This document shows positions 23,073 to 34,019 of a stretch of 64,000 nt of DNA, piece after piece. The stretch's first letter is position 1. The number at the start of each line of letters is the position of its first letter. This stretch comes from Bilabrum cf. latius (Eukaryota; Bigyra: Bicosoecida; Bigyra; Bicosoecida), in NCBI GenBank assembly GCA_965178125.1, contig OZ237760.1:372001-436000 (forward strand), written 5' to 3'. The notes under the pieces are model-generated. The model saw nothing but the letters and a program-made list of their open reading frames with translations, was not told where the DNA came from and made no database searches. Made by a program: the position numbers and the translations under genes.

Positions 23073-25010
23073 TCACCACTTCCTGGAGCGGCACGCCTCA
23101 GCCCCATACGTCTGGGCACATCCTGTCCGGCCCAGCCCGTCCTCCTGCGCCCACACGAGCCACCCCGCCATGGCCAGCACCACCAGCAGCAGGCAGTTCT
23201 GTGCCACGACCAGCCAGGGCATGCCATGCTTGCCGCCCTCGCCGCCCACTCCCCGCATCCATCCGTCAAAGGCCGCGCCCTAACCGCAACCGAACCGCAA
23301 CAGCAGCCACAGGGCCAGGGAACACAGCGCGACCCCCCACGAGTACCACACCACGTCAGGGATCGGAGCATCGTTGAAATTAGTGCCGAACTTTACAGTC
23401 ACGGCCGCCTCCGCTATCACCACGGCAGTCGCCAGCCACATGTTCTGCCCGATGCGAGTGGCCTGCTCATCCACGATGTACAGGTACCATTCGTGGAGGG
23501 CGGGCTGGGCCAAAAAGAACCAGAGGAAGAGCCTAGCGGGGTTCAGGGGACATTCGGGGGGCAGCCACAGGACGTGCTTCAGCGTGAATGCGTTGATTTC
23601 CACCACCTCCATGGCCAGGAGCACCCCAAGAACCGCAAGGAACCTTCGCCAGGAAGAGAACATCTGCCACTCGTACCGCACCCACTGCAGCGGAGTCACC
23701 AGGCGAAGCGCGCCCGAGAGGGAGAAATCACCAGAAGGTGAACTCGTCACACCGGATTGACTCGCCACATCCTTTATCTTCGCGTCGGGCATTTCCCCAT
23801 TCTTGCTTTCAGTTCCATCCGCACTGGCAGCGCTGGTGCTGGTGCTGGTGCCGGTGCCGGTGCCGGTGCCGGTGCTGGTGCTGGCTGTGTCGGCGCCATG
23901 CCAGGACCAGTGGTACGCATCGATGTCCAGCGTGTGCACGACCAGCATGCCCACCGCGGCTCCCCCCATGTTGCACACCGTCATGTCAAGGATCCAGTGG
24001 TCCCACCAGCACTCGTGGAAGTTAAGCAGTTTGTCCTGAAGCGAGTACTCGATCAGCTCCCAGGCCACCGACAGGATGACCAGAAGTCTCCAGTCCCGCA
24101 GCATCATCGCTTTGCCCACCCATCCGAGAAGGTGTGCCACCGTAAATATATCGAAGAATGTGTCTTTCACTGCCTGGAATGGGTCCTCGTTCTCTGCTGC
24201 GTAGATGCGGCAGTCGTCGGCGTACGCTGTCTCCAGGTTGGCGGGCTTGACTCCCAGATCGGGGAAGAAGAAGGGAAGCACTCGTCGCCTGGCGCTGTCA
24301 GCCGAATGCATCAAGATGTAGACGAGTACCAGTAGATACAGGATACCAATGCCGTGGATGACTCTCCAGAACGAGGGGTGCGGCCGGATCAGCACAGAAT
24401 CCCTCATCTGAATCCCGCAGTAGCACAGAAATACCACAGCCATGACCAGGAGGCCGAGCTTCTCATGGTGACCCCCAGGAGATGTGCCCTCTAGAATGCC
24501 TTGCCCCTCCTATTCCTATGATGCACTGCCGTTGATCTCGTCTTCCTGTTGTGCGGAATGGCCTCCCGAGGCAGTCTTCGTGTCCGTCGGGCCAGGCAGC
24601 ATGAAGCCGCAATACAACACGATTCCGATGACTACTGCCAGCCAGGAAAGGGTATGAGGCTGATAAAGCAGCCACGCAAACGGGCCATCTTCAACAAGGA
24701 AAGACGGCGGAGCTGTTGGAGGGGCAACACCTTGCCTGCGCCTTGCCACCACAACTGCGCTTCCATACCGTCGGGGCGTGGAAGCTCCGCTCTATGGCCG
24801 CGACACATTGTCATCAGTCATGCTTAAAGCATCAGAAACGCTAAGTTCGACTGCATCCGATTCGTTTTCCTCGCGATCAGGGCGGGACAAATCCGCACCA
24901 TATATACTTGGGGGCGATTCATCATCAACACTGTCGGATACTGGACGTTCCGAGGAGTCATCACCTGAATTTGACTATTTTTTCTACAATCGCTAGCTTC
25001 GTCTGCGCAT
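23073..25010 (-). CDS. PSS: Base-exchange phosphatidylserine synthase (PTDSS family)
   Basis: A single 645-residue frame ending at TGA with TAGs at 24516, 24522 and 23280 among others. It makes phosphatidylserine by exchanging serine for the headgroup of an existing phospholipid in the ER membrane. Collinear family blocks are PHTLSWLAVVIG, RPHPSFWRVIHGI, FDIFTVAHLLGWVGKAMMLR, WELIEYSLQ, NFHECWWDHWILDMTVCN, NAFTLKHVLW and ATAVVIAEAAVTVKFG. A Ser/Thr/Gly-rich insert (about 23760-23885) interrupts the middle. The ATG at 25010 gives an acidic Ser-rich N-terminal extension that stays open; a later ATG at 24821 is an alternative, and a TATATA at 24900-24905 would suit that shorter form. The 60-residue C-terminal tail has another hydrophobic helix (LLLVVLAMAGWLVW). 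Confidence 0.88.
23833..23885 (-). repeat. GGTGCT/GGTGCC repeat coding Gly-Thr/Ser-Thr
   Basis: Plus-strand GGTGCT and GGTGCC hexamers encode an alternating Ser/Thr/Gly stretch inside phosphatidylserine synthase, in a loop that is variable in the family. Confidence 0.75.
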
Positions 25011-25135
25011 GTACGCAGCCAACGACCGTGACTAGGCCGAAGAATCTTCTGCAAACTTCGCGCACTATTCCCGTTCGGAGCCACAAACAATCCCCAGGCT
25101 CGAGTTCATTTTTATAGCCTTTGCTGCGCTTCCCC

Positions 25136-26233
25136 ATGCGATCAGCGTGGAGTTCACCCCAAGGCTATGCTTTTGGCGGAGCTGTTCTCACAGTCGGAGG
25201 GCTAATTCATATTATCGTGTTGTTGCTGTCTCTTTGGTCCGATCCAACTGCAAGAGGCCATCAAGGCTCGACATTGCAACGTGTGGCAAGCACACTGGAC
25301 AGTATTGGGTACTTGTTTGTGCCATGGTGTTTGCATGCAGTATATCTTGTAATCTTTCATGCTGCCGAATTCGTGCTCACGGCTTGGTATCGACCGAGGC
25401 AGCTATCTTTTCGGTCGTTCCTGCTTGACCACAGCTATGCGTACGGAATTGCATAGGCCGTGGCAGCTGGGGAGTATGTAATAGAGGCCACGCTTTTCCC
25501 AGATCTTAAGCGGTATTCTCCCCTGTTTGGGGTAACATAGCCAGCTGGTTGGCTGCATCAGGCGGTGACGTGCGGGATCACCACCGGCGCGGTTTTGGCG
25601 GCGGTGGGCCTAGCTCTGCGGATCGCGGCGATTGCTCAGGCAGGCGCGTCGTTCCACCACATCGTGCAAGGTGCTCGGGCCTCGGACCATTCTCTGATCA
25701 CGACCGGGCTGTACAGTGTGCTGCGACACCCAGCCTACTTTGGTGAGCGCGGCGTGGGAGGCACCCCAACGGCGACACTGGGATTAGGACGCGTTCATGC
25801 GCCATCGTATAGTAATTATATGTGCTAGAACCGTGTCGTGCATGAAAATTGCTCTGTTACTCCCGCAGGATGGTTCTGGTACGTTGTGGGCACCCAGCTG
25901 CTGCTCATGAATCCAGTGTGCCTGATGCTGCACACTGCTGCGGCGGTGCAGTTCTTCAAGACGAGGTGCTACAATGAGGAAAACGCCTTGATCCAGCAGT
26001 ACGGCGAGGAGTACATCGCGTATGCTGCCAAGAAACCGACAGGGATTCCCTTCGTGGACGGTATGGGCGGCTTCATGCGAACGAGGCTGCAGCAGAGGGC
26101 AGCAATCGACCGTGACAGGTAGCGGGAAATGGCGGCAGTCGATCGCAATAGATAGCAGGAAAGCATCACTCGAGAAGGCAGACCGGAGGAGGACTCTGCA
26201 GATGATGATGAGAATGAATTGAAGAAAGCATGA
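25136..26233 (+). CDS. ICMT: Isoprenylcysteine carboxyl methyltransferase
   Basis: Exons 25136-25742 and 25869-26233 (intron GTGAGC/CCGCAG, 126 bp) give 323 residues ending at TGA. ICMT/Ste14 is an ER membrane enzyme that methylates the C-terminal prenylcysteine of CaaX proteins such as Ras. Matching blocks are LSFRSFLLDHSYAYGIA, GASFHHIVQ, LITTGLYSVLRHPAYF joined across the intron to GWFWYVVGTQLLLMNP, and EEYIAYAAKKPTGIPFVDG; the LRHPxY...G and EE..Y pieces belong to the SAM-binding site. TAGs occur at 25454, 25538, 26120 and 26150. The acidic tail after 26122 (EEDSADDDENELKKA) is unusual and exists only if TAG is sense. Its stop is 3 bp from the stop of the opposite-strand neighbour. Confidence 0.9.
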
Positions 26234-26236
26234 TCG

Positions 26237-26536
26237 TCAGGGCCGTTGCATTCCCTTGTTTTTCCTGATCACACTATCTAGGCTCCGCAGCATGAATTCC
26301 ATAGACTGCCACCGTTTGTCGCTGTCCATTGATGCATTGCTCCAGGAAACCAGCATGGCAGCGCTGGAGACCTCGGGCACACCCGAGAATTCGCTCAGGC
26401 ATTCACTAGGCGCGTTCGACCAGTTACAGCCGGCGGGCACAGCTGGCAGCGGGGCCACCTGGGCCGCGGCCCACCGGCGCCGCCGGCGGTCGCAACAACT
26501 TGAAAACAACAGCAACTGCTGGTAGACTAGTAACAT
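26237..26536 (-). CDS. Small hypothetical protein
   Basis: A 99-codon frame, ATG 26536 to TGA. The first 40 residues are Arg/Ala-rich with a short hydrophobic start; the last 55 (ECLSEFSGVPEV, MLVSWSNASMDSDKRWQSMEF, LRSLDSVIRKNKG) look like a helical protein. I do not recognise it. It is wedged between the ICMT stop (3 bp away) and the FtsJ-type start (30 bp away), so the true gene may be spliced or start internally. The opposite strand is also open, which lowers confidence. Confidence 0.35.
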   Translation of the reverse strand: MLLVYQQLLLFSSCCDRRRRRWAAAQVAPLPAVPAGCNWSNAPSECLSEFSGVPEVSSAAMLVSWSNASMDSDKRWQSMEFMLRSLDSVIRKNKGMQRP

Positions 26537-26566
26537 CCGAAGAAGTTCTTATCACAATCTCCCATG

Positions 26567-29500
26567 ATGGAATTCCCGTGCATTTCCGTTCAGACACCGG
26601 GTAGCTAGGCGAAACGACTCGTATTGTACATTCGAACAGAGGCTACGAGGCTGCTGCGGCAAGCTTGCGCGGCGTCCGCAAGTGCCGAGCCGATCTCCTT
26701 GGTCCCAACCGCAGTAGTGCAAAACATCCAACCGCCTTCAACTAAAGCGAAGTCTGCATCAGATAAGCGTATCGGTGTCAAGTTCCCAAGCATATCGCAC
26801 AGTTGGGAGGGCTTCGAGCAACTGAGCGATGCGGTTCGAGGGCGCATGCTCGACGTCTTGCTGCTGTTCAAAATCAAGGCGAGCTCAGACCAGTGGAAGC
26901 ATCTGCATAGTAATTTGGAATGTGATGAAGGGCAGCCTGAACACCTTCACAGGTTCAGTGTCGCGCAAAGGGTTTGTTCGTGGGTGCTTCGAGACCCGAT
27001 TGCATCCCTGTTCACTTCACGGGCAATGTGTTTTTACGGATCTGCACCCACTGTACAGGATGCCATCGATAGATGCGGCCAGCTTGCGTTCGAACAGCTT
27101 GAGATCCGCGGCTCTGCTCGCGCACCCGGCCTTCCTGACCCGAAGCAGGGCACATCCGCGACCTCGCTCGAGCCGCCGGGCCGTGCTGTCACGAAAACTC
27201 CGTCCGGCGCACCTGTTGTGTACGAACAGCGGGAAGACATGGATCCCTACGAAGGCGACGACCGGCCGGTCGTCGTGGTGAGGGCGTGGTGCTACCCCCG
27301 AGTGATGGAGAACGCCGTGCTCGGTTGCATGCTCAGGCAGCTGCCCTCCCCTTGGAGGGCCGGAATGCTCGAGTCGGGGCAGCCGGCCGACGAGACGGTC
27401 ATGCCGGAGAGGTCGTTCCTTGAGCTGGACACGGTCAAGCACCCTCGCTACCTGTTCACCCTGGGCGAGAGAAAGTACGGCAAGGACATCCTGATGGCAG
27501 GAGCATCCTCCTCCTCGTCTTCCTAGTCCTCTTCAGTGCCAGCCTCTGCCTCGGCCGCTGGGGAGACACCCGATGCGGGGCATGCAGGCGCTTAGGAAGC
27601 CACAGGTACTTTTGCATTGGACGCAGCACCAGCACCATCGGCAGCAGCCGGGTCATCACCTGGCAAGGCGGCCTCCAAGTCACCGATCCTGCCTTACGTG
27701 TGCAGGCACGGCGCGCGGGCGTCTTACTGCCTCGCCGAATGGGTTGTTCCCCAGAAAACTAGTGATATAGGATCCGACAAGCCCACTGGAAGGGTCGTGG
27801 ACCCCGGCCGCTTGCTCGGAGCCAAAGCAGACAGGCGCAGGGAGACCGGGCCCCGCGTGGGATGGCAGTCTTTCGGGCAATCGGCCGCGTGTGGGGCAGG
27901 CGATGGCAAGGAGAGCGAGGTGCAATTCCTGTACGGGGCAGGGCAGCCCGAGGACCATGATTCTGCCAAGTGGGGAGAGAATTTATCCGTTGAGATTGGG
28001 GCTGCTTCACTAGCTGCCGCAGCAGGAGCAGGAACCGGAGCAGCCAGCTCAGCTGCCAAGCCACGAGCCGCAGATTCCAGCGTGCCATCATCCGACGCTA
28101 CCAGCGATCGCTAGCTGAAAGGTGCAAATACCGAGAAGTCCGTCAAACGTGGTGTAAGCCGGGCGCACTACAAGCTATCCGAGGCGTTGCTCCGGTTCGG
28201 CCTTCTGCCATCCACTGGCCGGGCCATGCTGCTGCCAGCCAACAAAGTGGGCAACGCCGCTGGCGGAGTGGGGAGCATGGACTCGGAATGCAAATTCGAC
28301 CCCTCATCCCCTGTTCCACCGATCCTGCAGCTGGCCGACAGGCTGCCGGTCGTGTCCGAGGACGGCATCTCCAACGGCCCGCTGTGGGATGTGGTCGCGA
28401 AGGCTACCGGCGTGGCTGTTCCAAAGGCCAGACCCGCCCCACGCCGGGGTCCCTACATTGCAATGGACCTGGGCGCCTCCCCCGGGGGTTGGTCAGAGCT
28501 GCTCGCGGACCAGGGCACAGCAGCGGGGCGGTTCCACGCGGTGCACGGTGTAGACCCAGGCGACTTGGCCGTGCCATTGCTGGGCGCCGTCGGTGGGGCC
28601 AGCGCTGCTTGCGCGGCCGGGGTGAGTGTAGCAGGGGGTGCTGGCGCAGTTGATGCCAGGGGTGTGATCCACTGGAAGGCCAGGGCAGAGTCGGCCATCG
28701 CGCACATGCTGTGCAGGGCTGGCATCGCATCGGACGGCGGTTGCGCTGCCCCGGCGGGCGGGCTGCCGATCCCTCTGCCCGCGATCGTTGGAGCTTCTTC
28801 GGCTGTAGGGAACAGCTTCGAGCTGGTGAGGCATTCGATCGGAGAGGTGCTCCGGCTAGCATTTACGGGGCAAGCCATCGAGCAGTCCAAGGCGGAGGCT
28901 CTGGCCAGGCAAAGGGCTGTGATCGCCAAAGAGGAGAGGGTGGATGCCGCACGGGCTCTCAAGGGCAAGCCGCCCGCGAAAAAGCCGCGCTTTGAGACCG
29001 CAGAAGAGAAAGCAAAGAAGCCAAATGCAGGCCGGAGGGCTAAGGCATAGGGCAAGAGCAAGGGCAAACACGCAGACAAGGAAGCCGGAGCAGGTGATGT
29101 AGCAGCAGGTGGGGCCGCGTCATCCGAGCCCCCGCAACTACTAGAGATAGAGGGTGTGCAGCTGCCGGAGCGCGTCTCCAAGCGAATCCAGAGGATGGTG
29201 GACTCGATGCACGTCAAACCCCTGTCCAAGCACCTCATGGACAAGCCCATGCTTGACGGCAAGCTGTAGTTTGCAGATGTGCCGCCAGCAGCGACTGACA
29301 GGCCGCAGTACTGGCCCTGCCTGGCAGCATAGTCAGCGCAGCCATCGTCTGGATCTTCTTCCTCGGCACCATCGTCAGAAGCATCAGGTGCGACCTCCAG
29401 TGCATCGCCCGTGGCACCGCTGAGCTGCCTAGTGAGCGACATGAACGTGCCCGGGGCCCAGGTCATCACATGCCTGGAGCTCCTCGCCCCGCTGCTGGCA

Positions 29501-29884
29501 GACGGTGCCGTGGTTGTCCTGACCCTGAAGAACATGGTGTCCCAGCGGTCCGCCAGGCAGCTCACCGTGCCTAGTGCAGTAGAGAGAGCCGAGAGGGTGC
29601 TGGGAGGCCGGGGAACAGTGGGTGTTCGGTCCCTTATGATGAACGGGAACGAGTGCACGCTGCTGGGCGTGAAGAATCGGCGCGTCATGGACGCAGACAG
29701 GCTGATCGGCGACGACGGTTCTGGCATTTTCGAGGAGTTTGTCAGGCATACAGAGGACAGAATTGCCGAGGTGGACCAGAAGCTGGCTGAGGCTGCAGAG
29801 GCACTGCGGGCGGAGCTGCGAGCCAGCGGCGATGGGAAAGCAGAAGTGTCGCTTGATGGTGGCAGCGCAGCGATGGAATCGTGA
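26567..29884 (+). CDS. FtsJ/RrmJ-type ribose 2'-O-methyltransferase, large
   Basis: A single 1105-residue frame from ATG 26567 to TGA 29882, with about nine TAGs (26606, 27524, 28112, 29048, 29267 among them). The C-terminal half is an FtsJ domain: SRAHYKLSEALLRFGL (first catalytic Lys), YIAMDLGASPGGWSELLAD (SAM-binding motif I), CLVSDMNVPG (catalytic Asp), VVLTLKN (second Lys) and GNECTLLGVKNR (Glu), i.e. the K-D-K-E tetrad. Large Ala/Gly/Ser and Lys-rich inserts (about 28560-28800 and 28890-29140) separate motif I from the Asp. The first about 500 residues have protein-like segments (FTSRAMCFYGSAPT, VVVVRAWCYPRVMENAVLG) that I do not recognise; a THUMP-containing RlmM-like arrangement is possible but unproven. 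Target RNA unknown. Confidence 0.7.
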
Positions 29885-29917
29885 ATTTAGTTATTTACCG
29901 GTATCTACGTGCAACAG

Positions 29918-30859
29918 TCAGAACCCAAAGCTGAAAGCAGACCCCCCTTCGGCCGTCTGGTCCACCACACCCGCCGGCCCCGAACCAGCCATTGCTTGCT
30001 GCCCTCTTCGCGCGCTCCGTCCGCCCGCCGCTGCCCCTCTCGATCTTGTTGCCGCAGCCCCCTTGCCCTTGCCTGTGCCATCGCGCTCCGCCTCTGCCCG
30101 CTATCTCTTCTGCTGCTCCGCCTCCAACTCGGCTGCCAGGGCCACCGCGGTGCTTGACTTGGCCCCCGCCTTGGCAGCCTCCGCCCTCATCTTCCTCTCC
30201 ACTCTATCCAGCAAGGCGGCGGTCCCCTCGGCCCCCATGCCGATCTCATCGTCCAGCGCGCTGGCCGGGAGCAGCCCGGCACCAGGGCTGGCTACCCCCT
30301 TCGGCTTCGCTCCGGATTCAAGGACCTTGTCGAGCTCATCCATCGCGCTCTGGCCCAGCAAGGCAGTCTGGCCCTCGTTGCCCATCTCGCCGGCCGCAGC
30401 ACCCCTCCGCTGCGCGCGCTTCTTGGCTCGAATTGCTTCCATCTCCGGGTCGCGGACCACACCCATGCTCTTGAACACGAAATCAACTTCTTCATCATCA
30501 ATATCATCACGACGCGTCGTACCACGCTTGTGGTTTGAATTCTTGTACACAATTTCCTTCTGCTTTGCGGCGTGCCTCAAAAGCCTCATTTGCTCTTTCG
30601 CGGTATTCTGCATCCCTTTCAGCCTAAATCTGCCTCCCGTCATAGCCAATTTACCAGCAGCTATACTCTCCGTGTCTCTGGTGATTTTGGGAATAGCCTT
30701 GAGGAATCCTACGTGCGCTTTCCGCTTGCCTTGCTCAGACTTGGGGTTGATCCATCCGCTACCGCCTTTTCGAGTCTTTCCAGCGTTCCTTTTCAAAGCA
30801 TGACCTGGATTTCTAGTTCGGAGCCGATCTGAATGCTACTTTTGTTTGTGTTGCGGCAT
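29918..30859 (-). CDS. Basic, Lys/Arg-rich protein of unknown function
   Basis: A 313-residue frame from ATG 30859 to TGA, with TAGs at 30838-30836 and 30103-30101 read as Gln. The N-terminus (MPQHKQK-Q-HSDRLRTRNPGHALKR) and the next 130 residues are highly basic with conserved-looking segments (GWINPKSEQGKRKAHVGFLK, RFRLKGMQNTAKEQMRLLRH, DDEEVDFVFKSMGVVRDPEM). Alternating basic and acidic helical stretches suggest a nucleolar or RNA-associated protein, but I do not recognise a family. The C-terminal 60 residues after the second TAG are Gly/Ala/Arg-rich and end SAFSFGF. The plus strand here is also open, but the minus frame has the better composition and proper ends. Confidence 0.6.
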
Positions 30860-30865
30860 TGTACC

Positions 30866-30873
30866 TATATAAG
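30866..30873 (+). promoter_or_regulatory. TATA box (TATATAAG)
   Basis: TATATAAG lies in the 84-bp gap between two divergent starts, 78 bp upstream of the plus-strand coiled-coil ATG at 30944. That distance fits a start site near 30895 and a short leader. It is only 7 bp from the minus-strand ATG, so it should serve the plus gene. Confidence 0.5.
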
Positions 30874-30943
30874 TAGGCCAGAACGGATTGAGTACCTTGC
30901 CGAAGTGCAAGCGGAACCACGTACGGCGCCGCGCACGTCAACG

Positions 30944-33835
30944 ATGGCGCGAATGATGGAACTAATGCACCATTTTAACAGCTGTAGTGCGGTACGATCG
31001 TTCGTCGCCCCAGCTGTAGGATCTATCTTTATATTGAAGAGGCAACTGCAGGCAAAATTGATGGAAAGCAATGGAAGAGCAGCGCTAGGCGACGCCACAC
31101 TCGTCGACCAAGACTAGAAAACGGACCAGAAACATGCATCTGGCCCGGTAAGTGATGACTCGAAGCCAACTAGAAACAATAGAAAGCTGGAATTACCCCG
31201 ATCCAGAGCACCGAGCTCCGTCAGTGACGCGGGGTCTGAGTCGTTGGAGGAGTCGACGCACCGAGCTGGTGACAAGGTCGAGCCGCAGGCACAGGCTGAA
31301 GGAGAGGGGCAAAGCGCTGCCTAGCACGAGCCGAACCACATACATCAGGACTCATCTTCACCGCATATGAAACCCTCTGCCTCAGAATCAGAGATGAGTC
31401 CGCAGGCCGCAGCAACTGCAATTCCGTCCCTTGCACAGCATCCAGCCCGTGCGAGCTCGACGACTGTGATGGGTCTTCCTGCAGCTAGTTCAGGAGACAT
31501 CGATCCTTCTAGGCCGTTAGGACCAGCTGCATCGGCTCTTCTAGCGGCAGCTGGCTACGCGATCGACGGGTCCAAGCTGCCGGGCGACGACGCGAGCAGC
31601 GAGCATCTGCTCAGCGACGGCCCCTTCAGCCACGACATCGTGGTGGCCGTCGCGCTCGCCCACTCTGGTCAGATCGAGCGCCTCTGCGCCCAGACCCTGG
31701 CCATGGGGCGGCAATCGGGCCAGCTGCAGGGCGAGAACAAGATGCTCGCTTCCATCGTGGAGCAGCTGCGCGAGGCGTCCCGCAAGCGGCAGGAGGCGGC
31801 GGCGAGCAGGCTCCGAAGCGTGAAAGAAGAGCTAAAGCGGGTCAAGCAGGAATGTGCCTCACTTCGATCGGAGCTGAACGCGTCCAGGGAACAAGAGAAG
31901 CGAGCCTCCGAGGAGGCCAACACGGCGAGCGAGTCGTTGCAGGAGGCCAAGGACGAGACCAGGGCCGCGCGAGCGGCGGCCATCTCAGCAATCGAAAGGG
32001 CGAACGCCGTCAGCGCTCAGCTGAGGAAGGGGACCGGCCTGCTCGGGCGCGGGAGCGCGGGTGCCGGCGCTGGTGGTGTGACGAGTGCGATGGGCGTGGA
32101 CTTGGGGGGCAGCCTGGAGGACATCACCGCCAAGCTGGCGCAGTACTCGCTGGGCCACCAGCTGCCGGACCGTGCTGGGGCCGAGACAAGACCCAGGTCT
32201 GAGGCAGGGCCAGGGCTATGGTCCGAAGCAGCTGCCGAAACCGGAAGTGGACGATCTTCGGGGAGCGCCGGCGATGGGCTGCGCGGGAGCAGCGAGCAAG
32301 ACACGAGTCGCGGCGGGGCCCACCTGCGATTGCCCCGAGCAGGTGCTCCACAGTCCCCTGAAACGGTGGCCTCTCCTTCCAGGGAACAGCAATCGCACTC
32401 GTCACAGGGGGGCGAATCCAGCGCTGGAGCGTCGTAGCGAACAGGCAGGGCAAGCGAGACCCTTTCGCCTGCCGCAGCCCACCTGGTCAAACTCGGCTTG
32501 CGGCCGTCATAGGCGTCTCCGGACGGCGGCCCTGGGCTCGTCACACCCTCCCTGCAGGAGGACGTGGAACGTTTCAAGAATTCCGGTTTTGGAATCGATG
32601 ACGCGCTCCGAGTGTCGCGGGAGATGGACCGAGAATTGCAGGAGCAGAGGCGGCAGCGCCAGCAGCAGCACTCGTCACACTCTCGTCACCCGTCACACCG
32701 CGTGGCACCCCCGCAGCTGCCGGGCTCCGCCTCACCCGATAGGGAGGGCGGAGACGGCCGGCGGCAGGGCGGCATGCAGGGTGCGCCCAGCCGAGGGACT
32801 GCCCCTTCCGCGCGTGTTCAATCCTAGGGACAGGGACAGGGACAAGGACAAGGACAAGGACGAGGACAGCGACAGGGACAAGGACAGGGACCAGGGACAG
32901 GGCCACGGTAGCAGCACGGCACTCCGTCATCGTATGGAGCCGAGGCATCAGCAGCCCCTGCAGCAGCCAGTGTCCCTGACGACCTACTGAAGCAGTTCCC
33001 TGCAGCCGCAGCCATGATCGCGAGGGCAGACCTCGAGGCGGCGCGCGCGCAGGAGCAGGAGCAGGAGGAGGAGGGGGGCGCTCGTGGCACGGGACTGGGT
33101 GCATCGTACGGCAGTGCAGCGGTAATAGGTGTCGTGGGGACACCAGGCCGTGCACCCCCGGAGATCCCCCCCACTGCGGGGTCAGGACCACCCTCCCAGG
33201 CCATGGCCGACCTCCCATTTGCCAGGGGTAGCGGGTACCGGGGTGCCAGGCTCACCGGTCTGGGCAAGACAGGCCCTCCTGCCCTATACGAGGGCCAGAG
33301 GAGGAGGCAGGGATACACGCCGTACAAGGGAAGGGTACAGCTGGGGGCATCCTCGTCCCAGGCGCGATCGGGTTCCAAGGGAGGGGGAGGGGGCGCCCAG
33401 CAGCTGCTCAAGAAGAGGCTGCTGGGGAGGCAGTCAGGGAACAAGTCAGGGAGCAAAGGAGTGGGGAAGGGAGCGACTCCCAGTCGCAGCCTCGGGAGAA
33501 CAACACCGGGCAGGTCGTCGAGGGCGCCGCGCAGCGGAACTACTCCCGGCCGGTCCGGTGCTGGCCGCTCCGTGAATGCCCGGCTGCAAGGCAGATTCGG
33601 AAGTGCAAGGCCAGGGTCTGGGGCTGGGGCTGGGGCTGGGGCTGGGGCTGGGGCAGATATTCGGGGTAGTAACGGGTTGGCGAATGCTGGTACGGGTAGC
33701 GGCATTCCAGGGATGCCAGCGCCTCCTTCGTTGTCTGATTTCGGGGGCCCAGAGAGCAAAGCTCTTGCGAGGCTGTCTGGGATGAGGAGTGGCGGGGCTG
33801 GGATGCGGCCAGCGAGAATGATGACGAGGCAGTGA
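30944..33835 (+). CDS. Coiled-coil protein, low-complexity C-terminus
   Basis: A single frame of 963 residues from ATG 30944 to TGA, continuous only with TAG as Gln (31115, 31331, 32435, 32507, 32825, 32909). Residues near 240-370 form a clear coiled coil (GENKMLASIVEQLREASRKR, VKEELKRVKQECASLRSEL, EEANTASESLQEAKDETRAA). A second helical piece is DALRVSREMDRELQEQRRQR. The remainder is Ser/Gly/Pro/Gln-rich, with a GQGQ repeat at 32826-32910 and a Gly-Ala repeat at 33616-33656. The N-terminus MARMMELMHHFN has no signal peptide. It resembles cytoskeletal or centriolar scaffold proteins in composition only; I do not recognise a family. Confidence 0.6.
32826..32912 (+). repeat. GGGACA/AGGACA hexanucleotide repeat
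   Basis: Imperfect tandem hexamers (GGGACA, AGGACA) encode a Gly-Gln/Arg-Gln run in the coiled-coil protein. The flanking TAGs at 32825 and 32909 fall in the same Gln-rich context. Confidence 0.8.
33616..33656 (+). repeat. GGGGCT hexanucleotide repeat
   Basis: About six perfect GGGGCT units encode (Gly-Ala)n in the coiled-coil protein. The G-runs could form a G-quadruplex in DNA or RNA (inference). Confidence 0.85.
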
Positions 33836-34019
33836 ATCAGCATGCGTTGCATCGTTTGCCTCAAGAAGGTTGCTTGGCGCTTGTTTTTTTGGCATGTTGG
33901 GTGGTTTCCTAGCATGTATTGCACTGTGCGCCAGTTGTCGAGGGGCCGTCACGCGCCAGTCAAGCTCCGGGCAGCATTTATCCACCACTAAACTCGAAAA
34001 CCTTTAATATTATTGCGCA

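Noticed and set aside
29739-30803. A 354-codon plus-strand frame at the end of the FtsJ-type gene
   Set aside because: It overlaps the FtsJ end in another frame and is antisense to the basic protein, which has a proper ATG and TGA.
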